Of a stretch of DNA of 64,000 nt, positions 1 through 10,098 are shown piece by piece. The translations under genes and the position numbers were made by a program. The notes under the pieces were generated by a model that ran no database searches, was not told the origin of the DNA, and saw only the letters and a program-made list of their open reading frames with translations. Each line of letters begins with the position of its first letter. The stretch's first letter is position 1. The DNA is from Acanthosoma haemorrhoidale (Eukaryota > Arthropoda > Insecta > Hemiptera > Acanthosomatidae): assembly GCA_930367205.1 (NCBI GenBank), contig OV884011.1, positions 110,537,139-110,601,138 of the forward strand, in the 5' to 3' direction.

Positions 1-608
1 TTTCACACTTGCGGTTTTACACGGTGCCGTTCAAGCCATCCGCGTAAATTTCACTGACTATTTTACACGCAGGTGGGTCAAATCAGGTTTTCGTTCGGGA
101 AAACCTTACAGTTACCATGTAGCATGGAGATAAAACGTGCTATCATTGTCATAATAGTCCCGTATAAAAAAAAAGAATAGTTAACAAAATTCATTGGGTC
201 CATCCTGTGCTTCTAAAAAGAAAGTATTCCGAGTCATTTCACACAATTTTTGAGGAATTGAGAAGGAACTATGAACAATTTTTCAATTACTTCAATATGT
301 CAGCAGTTTTTTTGAACTACACTTGAGGCTACTATTCAACATAAAGACACATTTATGGGGGAAACGACCAGGTCAATGAAAACCTTCTATCCCTGTAGGG
401 TTCTATCTTTGTATGTTTTATCCCAAAGTACTTGTCTTGCTTGCACAAAGGGAATATGTAAGTCGACATCCACGTTTGAATAAAAATGTATGAGAAAATA
501 AATAAAATAATGAGAGACCGGCGATAAGTCTCGTCGGTCAAACCGATACTAAACCGTGCGAGTGTGAAGGTTATAGGCTACTTGTGAACCTTCGATCCTG
601 ATGACGGT
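1..608. other. AT-rich sequence, no gene seen
   Basis: Low-complexity, AT-rich DNA with stops in all frames. The short minus-strand open frame at 353-541 shows no family resemblance and no start or splice context. The segment ends at the 5-bp target duplication ACGGT (604-608) of the solo LTR that follows. Confidence 0.6.
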
Positions 609-1278
609 TGTCGGGTCGTCAATAGGGGGCTCAGTATACCTGGGTATCCACCAAGTGGCGAGGAGACGCCCGCCGCGGGCTAGGATCACTACAACCTCTT
701 AGCCCCCATCCGGCGAGCGCCCAGAAAGAGACAAGGCGGGTGGATCTATGGTCTTTCACCCTGGCTGCCGACCTAGTTGGCGGGCAGCTTTAATTCGCTT
801 TGATCTGACTCCATAAGATCTTTTAGAAGGTGCGTGTGCCCCGACAATGCACTGTGTTCAGGAGAAGAGGTACAGGGTAGGTTTATAAGTAGTTTATGTG
901 GTCTTGGAATGACCACGAATTCTCACTCGCTATCTAAGGGTAGGCGAAAACCGTCCGGATCCCAAAGGCGAGTGTGAACCGGAGAGAAGCAGATTGGATT
1001 GCCGTGGCAGACGCTACTGGTAAGTTTGTAGGGCCACGGTAACCGTCGTCCACGAGGGAGAGGTCTCTCCCAAGGAGGTGCTAGTTTTAGTGAGATGAAG
1101 GCAGAGATTCCCACTAGGAAGGTGTGGGGTCTGACAACGCCGAACTAAAACATAGCGAAGTTAGGAGAGAGAGATCAGAGGTGTTGAATGAGAAGTCCAT
1201 GGTTTTGAGTAGAGCCACAGGCGCCAGTGCAGTTATTTATAATCTGGCTATAAGATACTTATAGAGGTGGCCACAACA
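609..1278 (-). mobile_element. Solo LTR, U3 type B, intact ends
   Basis: On the minus strand this 670-bp unit starts TGTTGTG... and ends ...TGACGACCCGACA, so it has the TG...CA ends of a long terminal repeat. It is flanked by a perfect 5-bp duplication ACGGT (604-608 and 1279-1283). The 3' half matches the other LTRs of the window, including the block around 900-1140 that reads as a short open frame on the minus strand. No gag, pol or second LTR lies next to it, so it is a solo LTR left by LTR-LTR recombination. A 5-bp duplication fits Ty3/gypsy, BEL/Pao or some copia elements; the superfamily cannot be fixed without an internal region. Confidence 0.9.
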
Positions 1279-1283
1279 ACGGT

Positions 1284-1755
1284 CATCTAGAAATCGCATG
1301 CCATCGATCACAAATTAGAACTGTACTGTAGGATAACCTTTGCTTTGTCACTGAGCAGTAACCACAGACAGCAAGGTAGATCCGAAGTGCAATACTTTGG
1401 AAATCTCGGTAAAAAGTAACGTAAGATGCCCATGTCATTCACGTCAAATACCATCGATTTCTTGTATTTCGTTTGATAATCTAATGAATTCTCGTAGGTA
1501 TCATTGCACGTAGAAGAATCACACTTAACAAATCACCCATCGATCAATCAACAAAAATATTGAAAAAGGAAAGATACCAGTTTTTCTTAGCATCTTACGA
1601 TATATTTTAAATACACATAAATAGCACGGACAAATAAAAGCGTCGATTGAAGAACTTTAAATTGAAGAAACCGTATGGAGGGACACTTTTGAGATAGCAT
1701 TACAAATTAAGTTGTGAGAAAACTAGGCCGTGTTTTATACTCAAAATAATTCATA
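1284..1755. other. Spacer between solo LTR and LINE, no gene seen
   Basis: AT-rich sequence without recognisable coding or repeat content. It ends at the 14-bp target duplication of the LINE (1756-1769). Confidence 0.55.
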
Positions 1756-1769
1756 TTATTTGTTAAACA
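1756..1769. repeat. Left target-site duplication of LINE copy 1
   Basis: TTATTTGTTAAACA, identical to 6292-6305 on the far side of the element. Confidence 0.88.
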
Positions 1770-1845
1770 TTGAGAAGCATTTGTCACAGCGCCATTCGGA
1801 TCGTTCAGTAACGTCACTCAATATAATCTCTGAGCCGCTACGGTC

Positions 1846-1905
1846 TGGTGGCTCAGAGCCAAGACCCGTGACTCGCCATAGAGGTTGTGAGCTTGAATCC
1901 AACCG
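1846..1905 (+). promoter_or_regulatory. tRNA-like segment in the LINE 5' UTR
   Basis: Within the 5' UTR lies a box A-like TGGCTCAGAGCC (about 1850) and, some 35 bp on, a degenerate box B-like GAGCTTGAATCC. The spacing suits an internal RNA polymerase III promoter. The same segment, with a better box B core (TTCGAATTCC), sits at the 5' break of LINE copy 2 (47490-47545, minus strand). It could be a tRNA-derived insertion, a SINE head or part of the native 5' UTR. Promoter activity is inference. Confidence 0.45.
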
Positions 1906-1953
1906 GTGGTACTTTTTTTCTTTACTAACAATAAAAAACGTTGTTATGACAAA

Positions 1954-3278
1954 ATGAGATTTTATCAACAAGTAATTTCTCAAAATAAAAAAAAAAGATC
2001 TAGGTCATTAGGTCCAACCCCGACATCATCGCCAGTGAAGCGAAAACCAAGACGCTCAACCAGGAACGTACAAATGACCTCCTCTGCAGCTAGTTCCATG
2101 GAGGAGATACCTCCACAAGCCAGCACATCCAAAAAAGAAACCGCCATAGAGTCGCCTTTCTTCACGCCAAACACCTTTGAGGCTTTGAAAAACATTCCAG
2201 CAGAAGAAATGGAAGTCAACAAAACTCCAACACAGCCCAACCCACCTGCTATATTTGTACGCAACATTAGAAACTTTAAATTACTTTGCTCACAAATGAG
2301 CAAAGTAGTAGGTACCGGAAAATATACGTGCCTCAATCGCTCTCGGGATACAAAAATTTCCCCAGACACTCCCGATACTTATCGAGCGATTATCAGGTAT
2401 TTGGAAGAAACCAATGCAGACTTCCATACATATCAGTTGAAACAAGAACGATCGCTTCGAGTAGTGATAAGAAATCTGCACCCGACCACACCAGCTGATG
2501 AAATTGAAGACGAACTATCAGCTCTGGGATTTAAAGTTCGGCAAATAACCAACGTTTTACGTGAGGACAGACAACAAAACGAATCCACCAAAACGGCATT
2601 ACCATTATTTTTTGTAGATCTCGAGCGGACACTAGGCGAGGAGAAAGTTTATGACTTAACACCATATATTACACAAGAATACAGGTCGAAAAACCTTACC
2701 CCAAAAGAGACATCGTCCAATGCCATAATTGCCAGGCATATGGGCACACGAAATCGTACTGCCACCACCCTCCTAGGTGTGTGAAATGTAGTGGGCAGCA
2801 CAAAAGCGAATTGTGCAAAAAGTCCCTAAAATCGCCTGCTGTATGCGTGCTCTGCCAGCAAGACCATCCAGCCAACTACAAGGGCTGTGAGGCCTATAGA
2901 ATCCTCAAGTCCAGGAGCGAGCAACGTCGTCGGCCAGAAGAAGAGAGGCCAGTGACAGGTAGCTCAAGAAGCGTCCCCACCAGAAATTTGAGGCCTTCTG
3001 TCTCTTTTGCTGATGCCGTTCGGAACAGAGAGCAGTCACAGGCACTGCCCACTTCTCCGCAAGTATCTCTTCCCCAGCATTCCGCTCATCCCGCCAACCA
3101 GCAAACCCAATCCCATCCCCAACCAAACATCTCGCATATTCCTTCACCTCCAAGCTCTTCAGATCTCACTAGCCTATTAACATCATTCCTTACAGAATTC
3201 AGAACCCTAATTACCCCTCTCATCTCCCTTCTTACAAATCTTGTCTCCTACCTTATCCCCGTTAAACAAAATCCATAA
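1954..3278 (+). pseudogene. LINE ORF1 (Jockey gag-like nucleic-acid-binding protein), frameshifted
   Basis: Encodes the gag-like ORF1 protein, which in Jockey-clade elements binds element RNA. I place the start at the ATG at 1954 (MRFYQQ). The N-terminal third is basic and Ser/Thr/Pro-rich. The middle (about 2250-2640) matches the PRE_C2HC region, for example RVVIRNLHPTTPADEIEDEL. Three zinc knuckles follow: CHNCQAYGHTKSYC, CVKCSGQHKSELC and CVLCQQDHPANYKGC. The tail is Pro/Ser-rich and hydrophobic at the end. The first part and the knuckle part are in different frames, so a frameshift lies between about 2650 and 2690. The stop TAA (3276-3278) abuts ORF2. Confidence 0.9.
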
Positions 3279-5962
3279 GTGGATCCTTCTGACTCCTTAT
3301 CCATTCTCCTATGGAATGCGAATGGTGTTCGCACCCACACTAACGAACTGACAGCACTACTCCACGACAAGAACATCGACGTAGCTCTCATTACTGAAAC
3401 AAGACTTACTAGTAAACGACCATTTACGGTTCGACAGTACCATACTTACCGAACTGATCACCCAGATGGAACAGCTCATGCAGGTACCGCTGTCATTGTC
3501 CACAACTCCATATCCCACCACATAGTTCCTTTGGTAGCACATGATTTCCTTCAGTCCACTGCAGTGTCAATCAGCACCTTCCCTTTCCCCGTTACTCTAG
3601 CATCAGTGTACTGCCCTCCCAATAAATCCATTTCCGATTCCCAATTCATCTCCTTTCTAGACTCCATAGGACATTGTTTCCTTGTGGGTGGGGACTTTAA
3701 TGCGAAGCACCAACACTGGGGGTCAAGATCCACGAATACACGCGGACGTGCTTTGCTGTCTGCCCTCACACGGAAACATTGCTCCACGATCTCTCCTGAC
3801 ACAGCCACCTACTGGCCATCAGATCCCAACCGAAATCCAGATCTCCTAGACTTCTTCTTCTACAATAGTTTAGGAACACTAAACTATTCACTCAAGCACC
3901 TCGATGACCTTTCCTCCGATCATAGCCCTTTATTATTAACCATTTCCCTAAGACCAATTCACAAACTACCTCCTCCTTCATTTATTAGGGGCCCAGTCAA
4001 TTGGGACCACTTCCGCCAGCTTCTTACAGGCTCCATTGACCTCAAAGTGTCCCTGAAAACATCCCAAGACCTAGACGATGCAGTGCATTCTTTCACTACC
4101 CTGGTCCAGAGGTCGGCTTGGGAGGCATCGTCACCCCATCGTCACCCAAAAATCCATAATCATAATCGTTTACCTCATCTCAAAGACCTAATCCAATCCA
4201 AACGCCGCTCCAGAACAGTGTGGCAAAGATCCCGGCATCCTGCTGATCGCCGCTCGTACAATCAGCACTGCCGATTGGTAAAGCGACGATTGGCATCCTT
4301 CCGTTCCGATTCTTTCAATTCCTACCTCTCCTCTCTGTCTACCAGGGATAACTCCTTGTGGAATGTAACCAAAAAAATCCTAAAGTATCAACCTGTTTCA
4401 CATCCACTCCGTCGTGATGATGGGTCCTGGGCGGCTTCGGATGGGGATAGGTCGGAGGAATTTGCTCTGCATCTTACCCATACTTTCACACCTCACCTTT
4501 CTTATCAAAGCCATACTCACAGCACAACTGTGGAAGATTTCCTCACTTCACCTATTCCTCTCTTCCACCAAAAGCCGTTAATCCCTCTGAGGTCAAATAT
4601 CTTCTGAAACACTTACCTTACCGAAAATCCCCTGGATATGATCTCCTTACTCCTCAAATTCTCAAACAGCTTCCTCCTAAAGCCATAATCTTTTTAACCT
4701 ATATATATAATTGCATTATCCGAACGACACACTTTCCACTCCTCTGGAAACATTCCATTATTGTCCTATTCGCCAAACCCGGTAAACCACCCAATGACGC
4801 CTCATCTTACCGTCCAATTAACCTACTCCCTATCCTCTCAAAAATTTTTGAGAAACTCCTACTAAAACGTCTATTTCCAATTGTTGAATCCAAAAACCTT
4901 TTTCCCACACACCAGTTTGGTTTCCGCCAACGACATTCCACTACTCAACAAGGCCTTCGCGTTGTTGATCACATCTCCTCAGCCCTTGAAACCAAACAGT
5001 ATTGCACTGCTGCCTTTCTCGATATAGCTCAAGCTTTTGACAGGGTTTGGCATGCAGGTTTGCTCTACAAGCTCAAAAGATATTTACCACAGACCCTTTT
5101 CCTAATCCTACAGTCCTACCTTTCAAACCGCTTCTTCCAAGTCCGCTGTGGTTTAGAATACTCTAACTACTATCCCATAAGTGCAGGAGTTCCACAAGGC
5201 AGTGTCCTGGGCCCCATCCTCTATAACCTATACACCGCTGATGCCCCCTCTACTCCCAATACCTTCTTGGCCACATTTGCAGATGACACTGCAGTCTTGT
5301 CATCCCACCCAGACCCCGACATAGCATCCCATAACCTTCAAAAACACCTTGACGAGATCGAGTATTGGTGCAACCAATGGCGGATTAAAGTTAATGAAGC
5401 AAAATGCTCCCACATTACCTTCACCCTTTGTCGCAAGTCTTGTCCACTAGTTTATTTTAATTCTATTCCTCTCCCTGTATCCGAGACAGTACGGTACTTA
5501 GGCTTCCATCTCGACAAACGACTGACCTGGAACCCACATACGAGACTAAAATGACAAGAACTAAACAGACGCTTTGGACAACTGTACAGACTACTTCAAA
5601 GGACATCCCATCTCTCAATAGAAAATAAACTACTAATTTACAAAGTTATACTTAAACCAATCTGGACATACGGAATAGAGCTATGGGGGACAGCAAAAAA
5701 GTCGAACATCAAGCGTATCCAATCCTTTCAATCAAAAGTCCTGAGAACAATAGTAAATGCCCCTTATTATGTCAGCAACAAAACCCTTCATAACGACCTT
5801 AATATACCCTACATTCTAGAACTTATCCCTTCCAAGTTCACGAAATTCCACAGTAGTCTTTCCAACCACCCTAATCCTGTAGCACAGTCATTGCACTGCG
5901 CCACTCATCCCTATAATACTCCTCGGAGACTGAAACGGCAGTGGCCTCGTGACCTGCTATAA
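3279..5962 (+). pseudogene. LINE ORF2 (endonuclease-reverse transcriptase), broken twice
   Basis: ORF2 of a Jockey-clade element, which nicks target DNA and reverse-transcribes the element RNA. Residues 1 to about 220 are an exonuclease-endonuclease-phosphatase domain: LLWNANGVR, the acidic TETRL, GGDFNAKHQHWGS and the terminal SSDHSPLLL. The reverse transcriptase follows with SYRPINLLP, QFGFRQRHSTTQQ, motif A FLDIAQAFDRVW, motif B AGVPQGSVLGP and catalytic FADD (about 5280). The C-terminus ends RRLKRQWPRDLL. No RNase H is present. Breaks: a 4-nt deletion near 4563 (the copies at 9400 and 46680 carry 4 more bases) shifts the frame, and TGA at 5552-5554 replaces an arginine AGA found in other copies. 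The first codon is GTG, directly after the ORF1 stop; the ancestor probably had ATG here. Confidence 0.93.
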
Positions 5963-6291
5963 ACGCGTGACAGTGGGAGTCCTGGCAATGGCCAGTTTCT
6001 CCAATCATGTCCTGAGCGTCTGTGAGCTCTCGCGCTCTTGGTCAGCCTCCACTGGCTAGTATCCGGTGACGCGGCTGACGGAGGAGCGTGGGGGACTTCC
6101 CAAGAGTCCACTTTCTCTTCGCATGTGGATTTGGGGGGGTCTCTGGGCTGTCTGTAAATATTGTATGAATGAGCGAGTCAATGATGAACTGTAAATATTG
6201 TATGAATGAGATCATTTATCTTAATTACTTATTGCCTTATAAAAGGCAGATTTTAATTATAGCACAATAAAGGAATTTAATTACATTTAAT
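5963..6291 (+). other. LINE 3' UTR with tandem repeat and stem-loop
   Basis: Non-coding tail of LINE copy 1. A 22-bp motif (CTGTAAATATTGTATGAATG and two more bases) occurs at 6152-6173 and 6189-6210, so it is tandemly repeated with a 37-bp period. A perfect short hairpin GCCTT-ATAA-AAGGC spans 6234-6247, followed by a terminal AATAAA-like end (CACAATAAAGG). The hairpin and tail recur in the truncated copies and may be the 3' signal recognised by the reverse transcriptase (inference). Confidence 0.7.
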
Positions 6292-6305
6292 TTATTTGTT
6301 AAACA
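6292..6305. repeat. Right target-site duplication of LINE copy 1
   Basis: TTATTTGTTAAACA, identical to 1756-1769. Confidence 0.88.
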
Positions 6306-8734
6306 AGCTGTTCTACAAATAAACAAAAATAATGCTAATAGCTACAATAGTGATTCTTTTTTCGTAACATATTGAGTTCAATAATACATGACCTCAATTA
6401 TTGGCTTCCATAACCTGGGTCCTGTTTGTTTTTATGTTAATGATATTTTTATTAATAAATACTTCCCGGTGTATTTTGTCTAAATTGGTCTAAAGGAACT
6501 CCATATCCTGAGCTCCTGTGGATTATTTCATTTAAAATTGAAACATGTATACATTCAGAAAGACATTCTTATGAATTAAATTAAATTTGTAACTCCTTTA
6601 CATAGACGAATAATGACCGGACATTGATCATTAAGAAATCCCCTATTTCCTTAGTGTCACTCCATTAGACCTAGTTGAAACATTAGATAGTTTCCTAATA
6701 TTTGAAAAGCATGTAAATAATTAATACACCTGGAAAACAAAAATCTCATTAGCGAAATGTTTCCCTTCTTCCAAATAAATTCGTAGATGTGACCCAAAGC
6801 CGTTTTAAATTTATAACGCAATAATCCACCACACACGGAGAAGCTTCACCAATTTTTAACTATACAAGTTCATCAAATGGGAAGTTGTAGAGAACGTAAT
6901 TGTTAACTTACGTTGCGTAAATTAATGTAATTTTTCGATCACCACCAAGCTAGCAGGCTCAGACCTTCCAACAATACATATCCATTCATAGACAACTCAT
7001 ACCCAACAAATTTGGCGATTACCACCTGCAGGTCCTCAAAAGGTACACCGATAAGCGCACAGACATTTATTGTAGATATGCATCTTAATTAAATATACCT
7101 TCTACTTAATTTTAATAAATTTATTTCTCTTATCACTTGGGAGTATTTGTTCAGTTTTCTTACTTATAATTGTATAATTTTTAATAAATATATTACTGTA
7201 CCTTAATCATTACCTAATCAGTATATTTAGAGTTGTATTGGAAAAAAACACTAAACCGTAGCCAGATTAAATCTTTTCGTAACCACTACGTTTTTTCAGT
7301 ATCTTTCTTCTTTACTCATTCTCCTAGTAGAGCATATATAGCAGCTGGGAGAGTCCCGGGCAGACAAACGATGGCTGGCCAGGCAAAGATTTCTAGAAGA
7401 AAAGCAGCAGCCAACAACTTAAACTACACCAAAAACTTACAGCATCAACAAACCGCATCAATTTAAGTTCTGGTAAGAATTTCAATTTTCATTTTGTACA
7501 ATTTTGGTTTTCCCTATAATATTACTTTATGTCATTCCTGTTCTTGTAAATAAATTCTATCAGTTTCAAGCCCATAGCTTTCCTTTCATTAACCTAAAGA
7601 TTCGATAACTTAGCAATTATAAACATTCGACTTACCACTTGCCAACCCACACCACCAAGGTTAGAACCGAACAAGGCTGACGAAAGGTGATCGCCCAATT
7701 CCTATTGGAAAGTATAGCCACTCTCTTTTGACTTGGAAAATAATAATTTCTCCATTATAAAACAGCACGCTGCCAAGCGCTGTTTAAGATTCGCCAGAAA
7801 TAAATGCTCAAGGTAGATTGTGGAACAACAAGCCAACGGGGAAGAAATTAACTAAGATAAAAATGAAAGGAGAAGGAAAAAAGAGGCAAAGAAAATCCGG
7901 GTAAGACATGTAAAGGTAACTTCATTGCCCTGTTGCTGGAATTCCTTCTGTGGTTTCAGAAAATAACCGCCCACACGCAGCTTAGGACTTCACTTTCTCC
8001 TGGCTACCAGTAGTAATAACATTCAAAGGTTTATCACATAATTTAAATTTACGCTTAGCTTCATTTCTTACAGTTAATTATCGTTTCTGGCTTCCCCGCT
8101 GTAAATACATTTTAATTAACGACGTTATTTTAGCAGGTTCAAGATCATGCCCCTTGATCACAAAGAATAAGTTACTCAAATTTCAAAATTACAAAACATT
8201 TCAGAAGAATTAAATAAACGTTAACGACGGTTTACAATGTATATTATTACATGAATTATTTTTCTTTTGTTTAAGTAATTAATAATTGCGTTATAATTTT
8301 GAATGGATTCTAATTATCACATCCCTAGGTGTCTTTGAGTATTTTATTTCAATTGAATATTAGGTAGAAATATCATCAATTTTAATCGTCGTACGAATCC
8401 CGACATTATTATAGTTCGATAGAAAATTTGAACGAAGAACAATGAAAGTTCAAATTCCCAAAAACATCGTACCATGTATCTACATGGTTACCTAAAAATA
8501 TTATATATAAACACAAAAAATGATTAAAAGTTTTATGAAAAATAATGATGGAAAAGGCGTCACAATTTTTTTTTTGTGTTCAGTGTTGTGAATAAGAGAT
8601 GATGTAAGAGGCAAGAAAAGTGGTATCTCCTGTTTATGTCATTGATTTCAGACATAAAAAGGCATTTACTCCGTTCTGAAGATTGGAATTCCTAATGGTT
8701 TCTAACTGGACACACCTTTAATAAACAAGGCTCA
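6306..8734. other. AT-rich region; possible promoter-like patch at 7330-7560
   Basis: No recognisable gene. Between 7330 and 7560 there is a TATA-like CATATATAG (about 7335), an ATG at 7371 opening a 31-codon frame (MAGQAKISRRKAAANN...), and AATAAA about 180 bp on (about 7550). That layout could be an old LTR or a small transcription unit. A TTTGGCGATTACC stretch near 7010 resembles the primer-binding-site side of some gypsy LTRs. None of this is strong enough to call a gene. Confidence 0.3.
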
Positions 8735-9399
8735 TGTTGTGGCCACCACTTAATTACGAATAATTATAAGTCACCCTCTTCTCGATCAGATTATATCTAT
8801 CACTGTTTCCAAATGTTTAGTAAAGCTTATGACGTCAGTTGGAGTGGGGTAGAAGCTGGTGGGGATGACTCCCCACTACGGCTAGCATGCATATATAAGA
8901 AGCGCCCCATAGGGTGAAAATTAGAAAGAAACAAACCGGCACCTTGAACACTTCTCTCTCTCTCTCTGCACTGGCGCTTGCTGCTCTACTGAAACCATGG
9001 TCTTGTCATTCAACTACCTCTGCATCTTTCTCTCCTAACTTCGCTATGTTTTAGTCCGGCGTTGTCAGACCCCACACCTTCCTAGTGGAAATCTCTGCCT
9101 TCGTCTCACTAAAACTAGCACCTCCTTGGGAGAGACCTCTTCCTCGTGGACGACGGTTGCCGTGGCCCTACAAACTTACCAGTAGCGTCTCCCACGGTAA
9201 TCAGGTCTGCTTCTGTCCGGTTCACACTCGCCTTTGGGATCCGGACGGTTTTCGCCTACCCTTAGACACCGAGTATGAATTCGTGGTTATTCCAAGACCA
9301 CATAAACTACCTATAAACCTACCCTGTACCTCTTCTCCTGAACATAGTGCTTTGTCGCGGCACACACCTTCTAAAGATCTTATGGAGTCAGACCAAAGC
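8735..9399 (+). mobile_element. LTR copy, U3 type B, truncated at its 3' end
   Basis: Starts TGTTGTGGCCACC and runs through U3, TATA box, a CT-rich leader (about 8960) and the shared 3' half. It stops at GGAGTCAGACCAAAGC, where it is replaced directly by a LINE fragment. It lacks the terminal ...GACCCGACA and has no matching duplication. With 9400-9605 and 9606-10098 it forms an inverted LTR / LINE / LTR sandwich. The open frame at 9085-9438 lies in the shared LTR block. Confidence 0.85.
8830..8898 (+). promoter_or_regulatory. LTR U3 promoter: CRE-like palindrome and TATA box
   Basis: A perfect TGACGTCA palindrome (8830-8837) lies 54 bp upstream of TATATAA (8892-8898). The same pair occurs in the LTR copies at 12586 and 31021. 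TGACGTCA is the known consensus site of CREB/ATF-type bZIP factors. Its conservation with the TATA box suggests these are working LTR promoter elements. Confidence 0.55.
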
Positions 9400-9605
9400 T
9401 TCACCTATCCCTCTCTCATTTCCACCAAAAGCCGTTAACCCCTCTGAGGTCCTCTGAAAAAATTACCTTTTCAAAAATCTCCAGGATATGATCTCCTTAT
9501 TCCTCGAAACCTCCAACAACTTCCCCCTAAATTCATAATCTTCCTAACCTACATTTATAATTGCATTATCCGAACGACGCACTTTCCTCTCCTCTGGAAA
9601 CATTC
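9400..9605 (+). mobile_element. Internal fragment of the Jockey LINE ORF2
   Basis: About 206 bp matching copy 1 at about 4547-4755 (the linker from ...SPIPLSHPPKAVNPSEV to the early RT segment ...FPLLWKH). It has the 4 bases missing from copy 1 near 4563 but carries its own small deletion around 9448. Neither end is an element terminus: it is an interior piece joined exactly to LTR sequence on both sides. Confidence 0.85.
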
Positions 9606-10098
9606 ATGGGAGACACTACTAGGTAGTTTGTAGGGCCACAGCAACCGTTGTCCGTGAGGGAAAGGTCTCTCCCAAGGTGGTGCTAGTTTTAGCGAGAAGA
9701 AAGACGAGAATCCCACTAGAAAAGTGTGGGTTCTGACAACCCCGGACTAAAACATAGCGAGGCTAGGAGAGAGAGATGCAGAGGCAGTTGAATGAGAAGG
9801 CCGTGGTTTGAGTAGAGTAGCAAGCGCAGTGCAGAGAGAGAGAGAGAGAGAGCAGTGTTCCAATTGCCGGTTCTGTACGTTCTGGCGTCTGCCCTAATGC
9901 GGGGTGGTTATATAGGCAGGCCAGCCGTGATGGTGGGAGGGGGTTCCTCCACCCGCGGCTGTTTCCCCCACCAGCAGCTTCCCTCTCTCCTACTGACGCC
10001 TTAAGTTTATTATTACAGTATGGAAACATAAGTAAATATTATCTGGACGGAGAACAGGGGAACTTCTAATTATTCATAATTAAGAGGTTGGCACAACA
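9606..10098 (-). mobile_element. LTR copy, U3 type B, inverted and 3'-truncated
   Basis: On the minus strand it begins TGTTGTGCCAACC (10098 downward) and runs through TATATAA (9908-9914), a CT tract (about 9835-9852) and part of the shared half, then stops at the LINE fragment. The CRE palindrome is mutated here (TGACGCCT near 9995). No matching target duplication was found. Confidence 0.82.

Larger units (their letters stand above)
1770..6291 (+). mobile_element. Full-length, inactive Jockey-clade LINE (copy 1)
   Basis: A 4.5-kb non-LTR retrotransposon with 5' UTR, ORF1 (gag-like), ORF2 (endonuclease plus reverse transcriptase) and 3' UTR. A perfect 14-bp target duplication TTATTTGTTAAACA lies at 1756-1769 and 6292-6305, which fixes both ends and implies a near full-length 5' end. 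Known Jockey-clade traits seen here are PRE_C2HC plus zinc knuckles in ORF1, an apurinic-like endonuclease at the ORF2 N-terminus, a FADD catalytic motif, and no RNase H. It is dead: ORF1 has one frameshift and ORF2 has a 4-nt deletion and a nonsense codon. The other copies in the window are close relatives, so the family was active fairly recently. Confidence 0.93.

Noticed and set aside
923..1114. Minus-strand open frame of 63 codons as a host gene
   Set aside because: It lies wholly inside the solo LTR 609-1278 and recurs with the LTR at other sites, so it is repeat sequence, discussed only as an LTR-frame finding.
1980..2369. Minus-strand 129-codon frame
   Set aside because: Antisense shadow of LINE ORF1; the plus strand carries the zinc-knuckle protein.
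5911..6111. Minus-strand 66-codon frame
   Set aside because: It is antisense to the LINE ORF2 end and 3' UTR; the mirrored frame at 40266-40496 is the same LINE sequence.
6980..7700. A gypsy LTR with primer-binding site (TTTGGCGATTACC) and promoter patch
   Set aside because: No TG...CA ends, duplication or second copy could be found; kept only as a remark.
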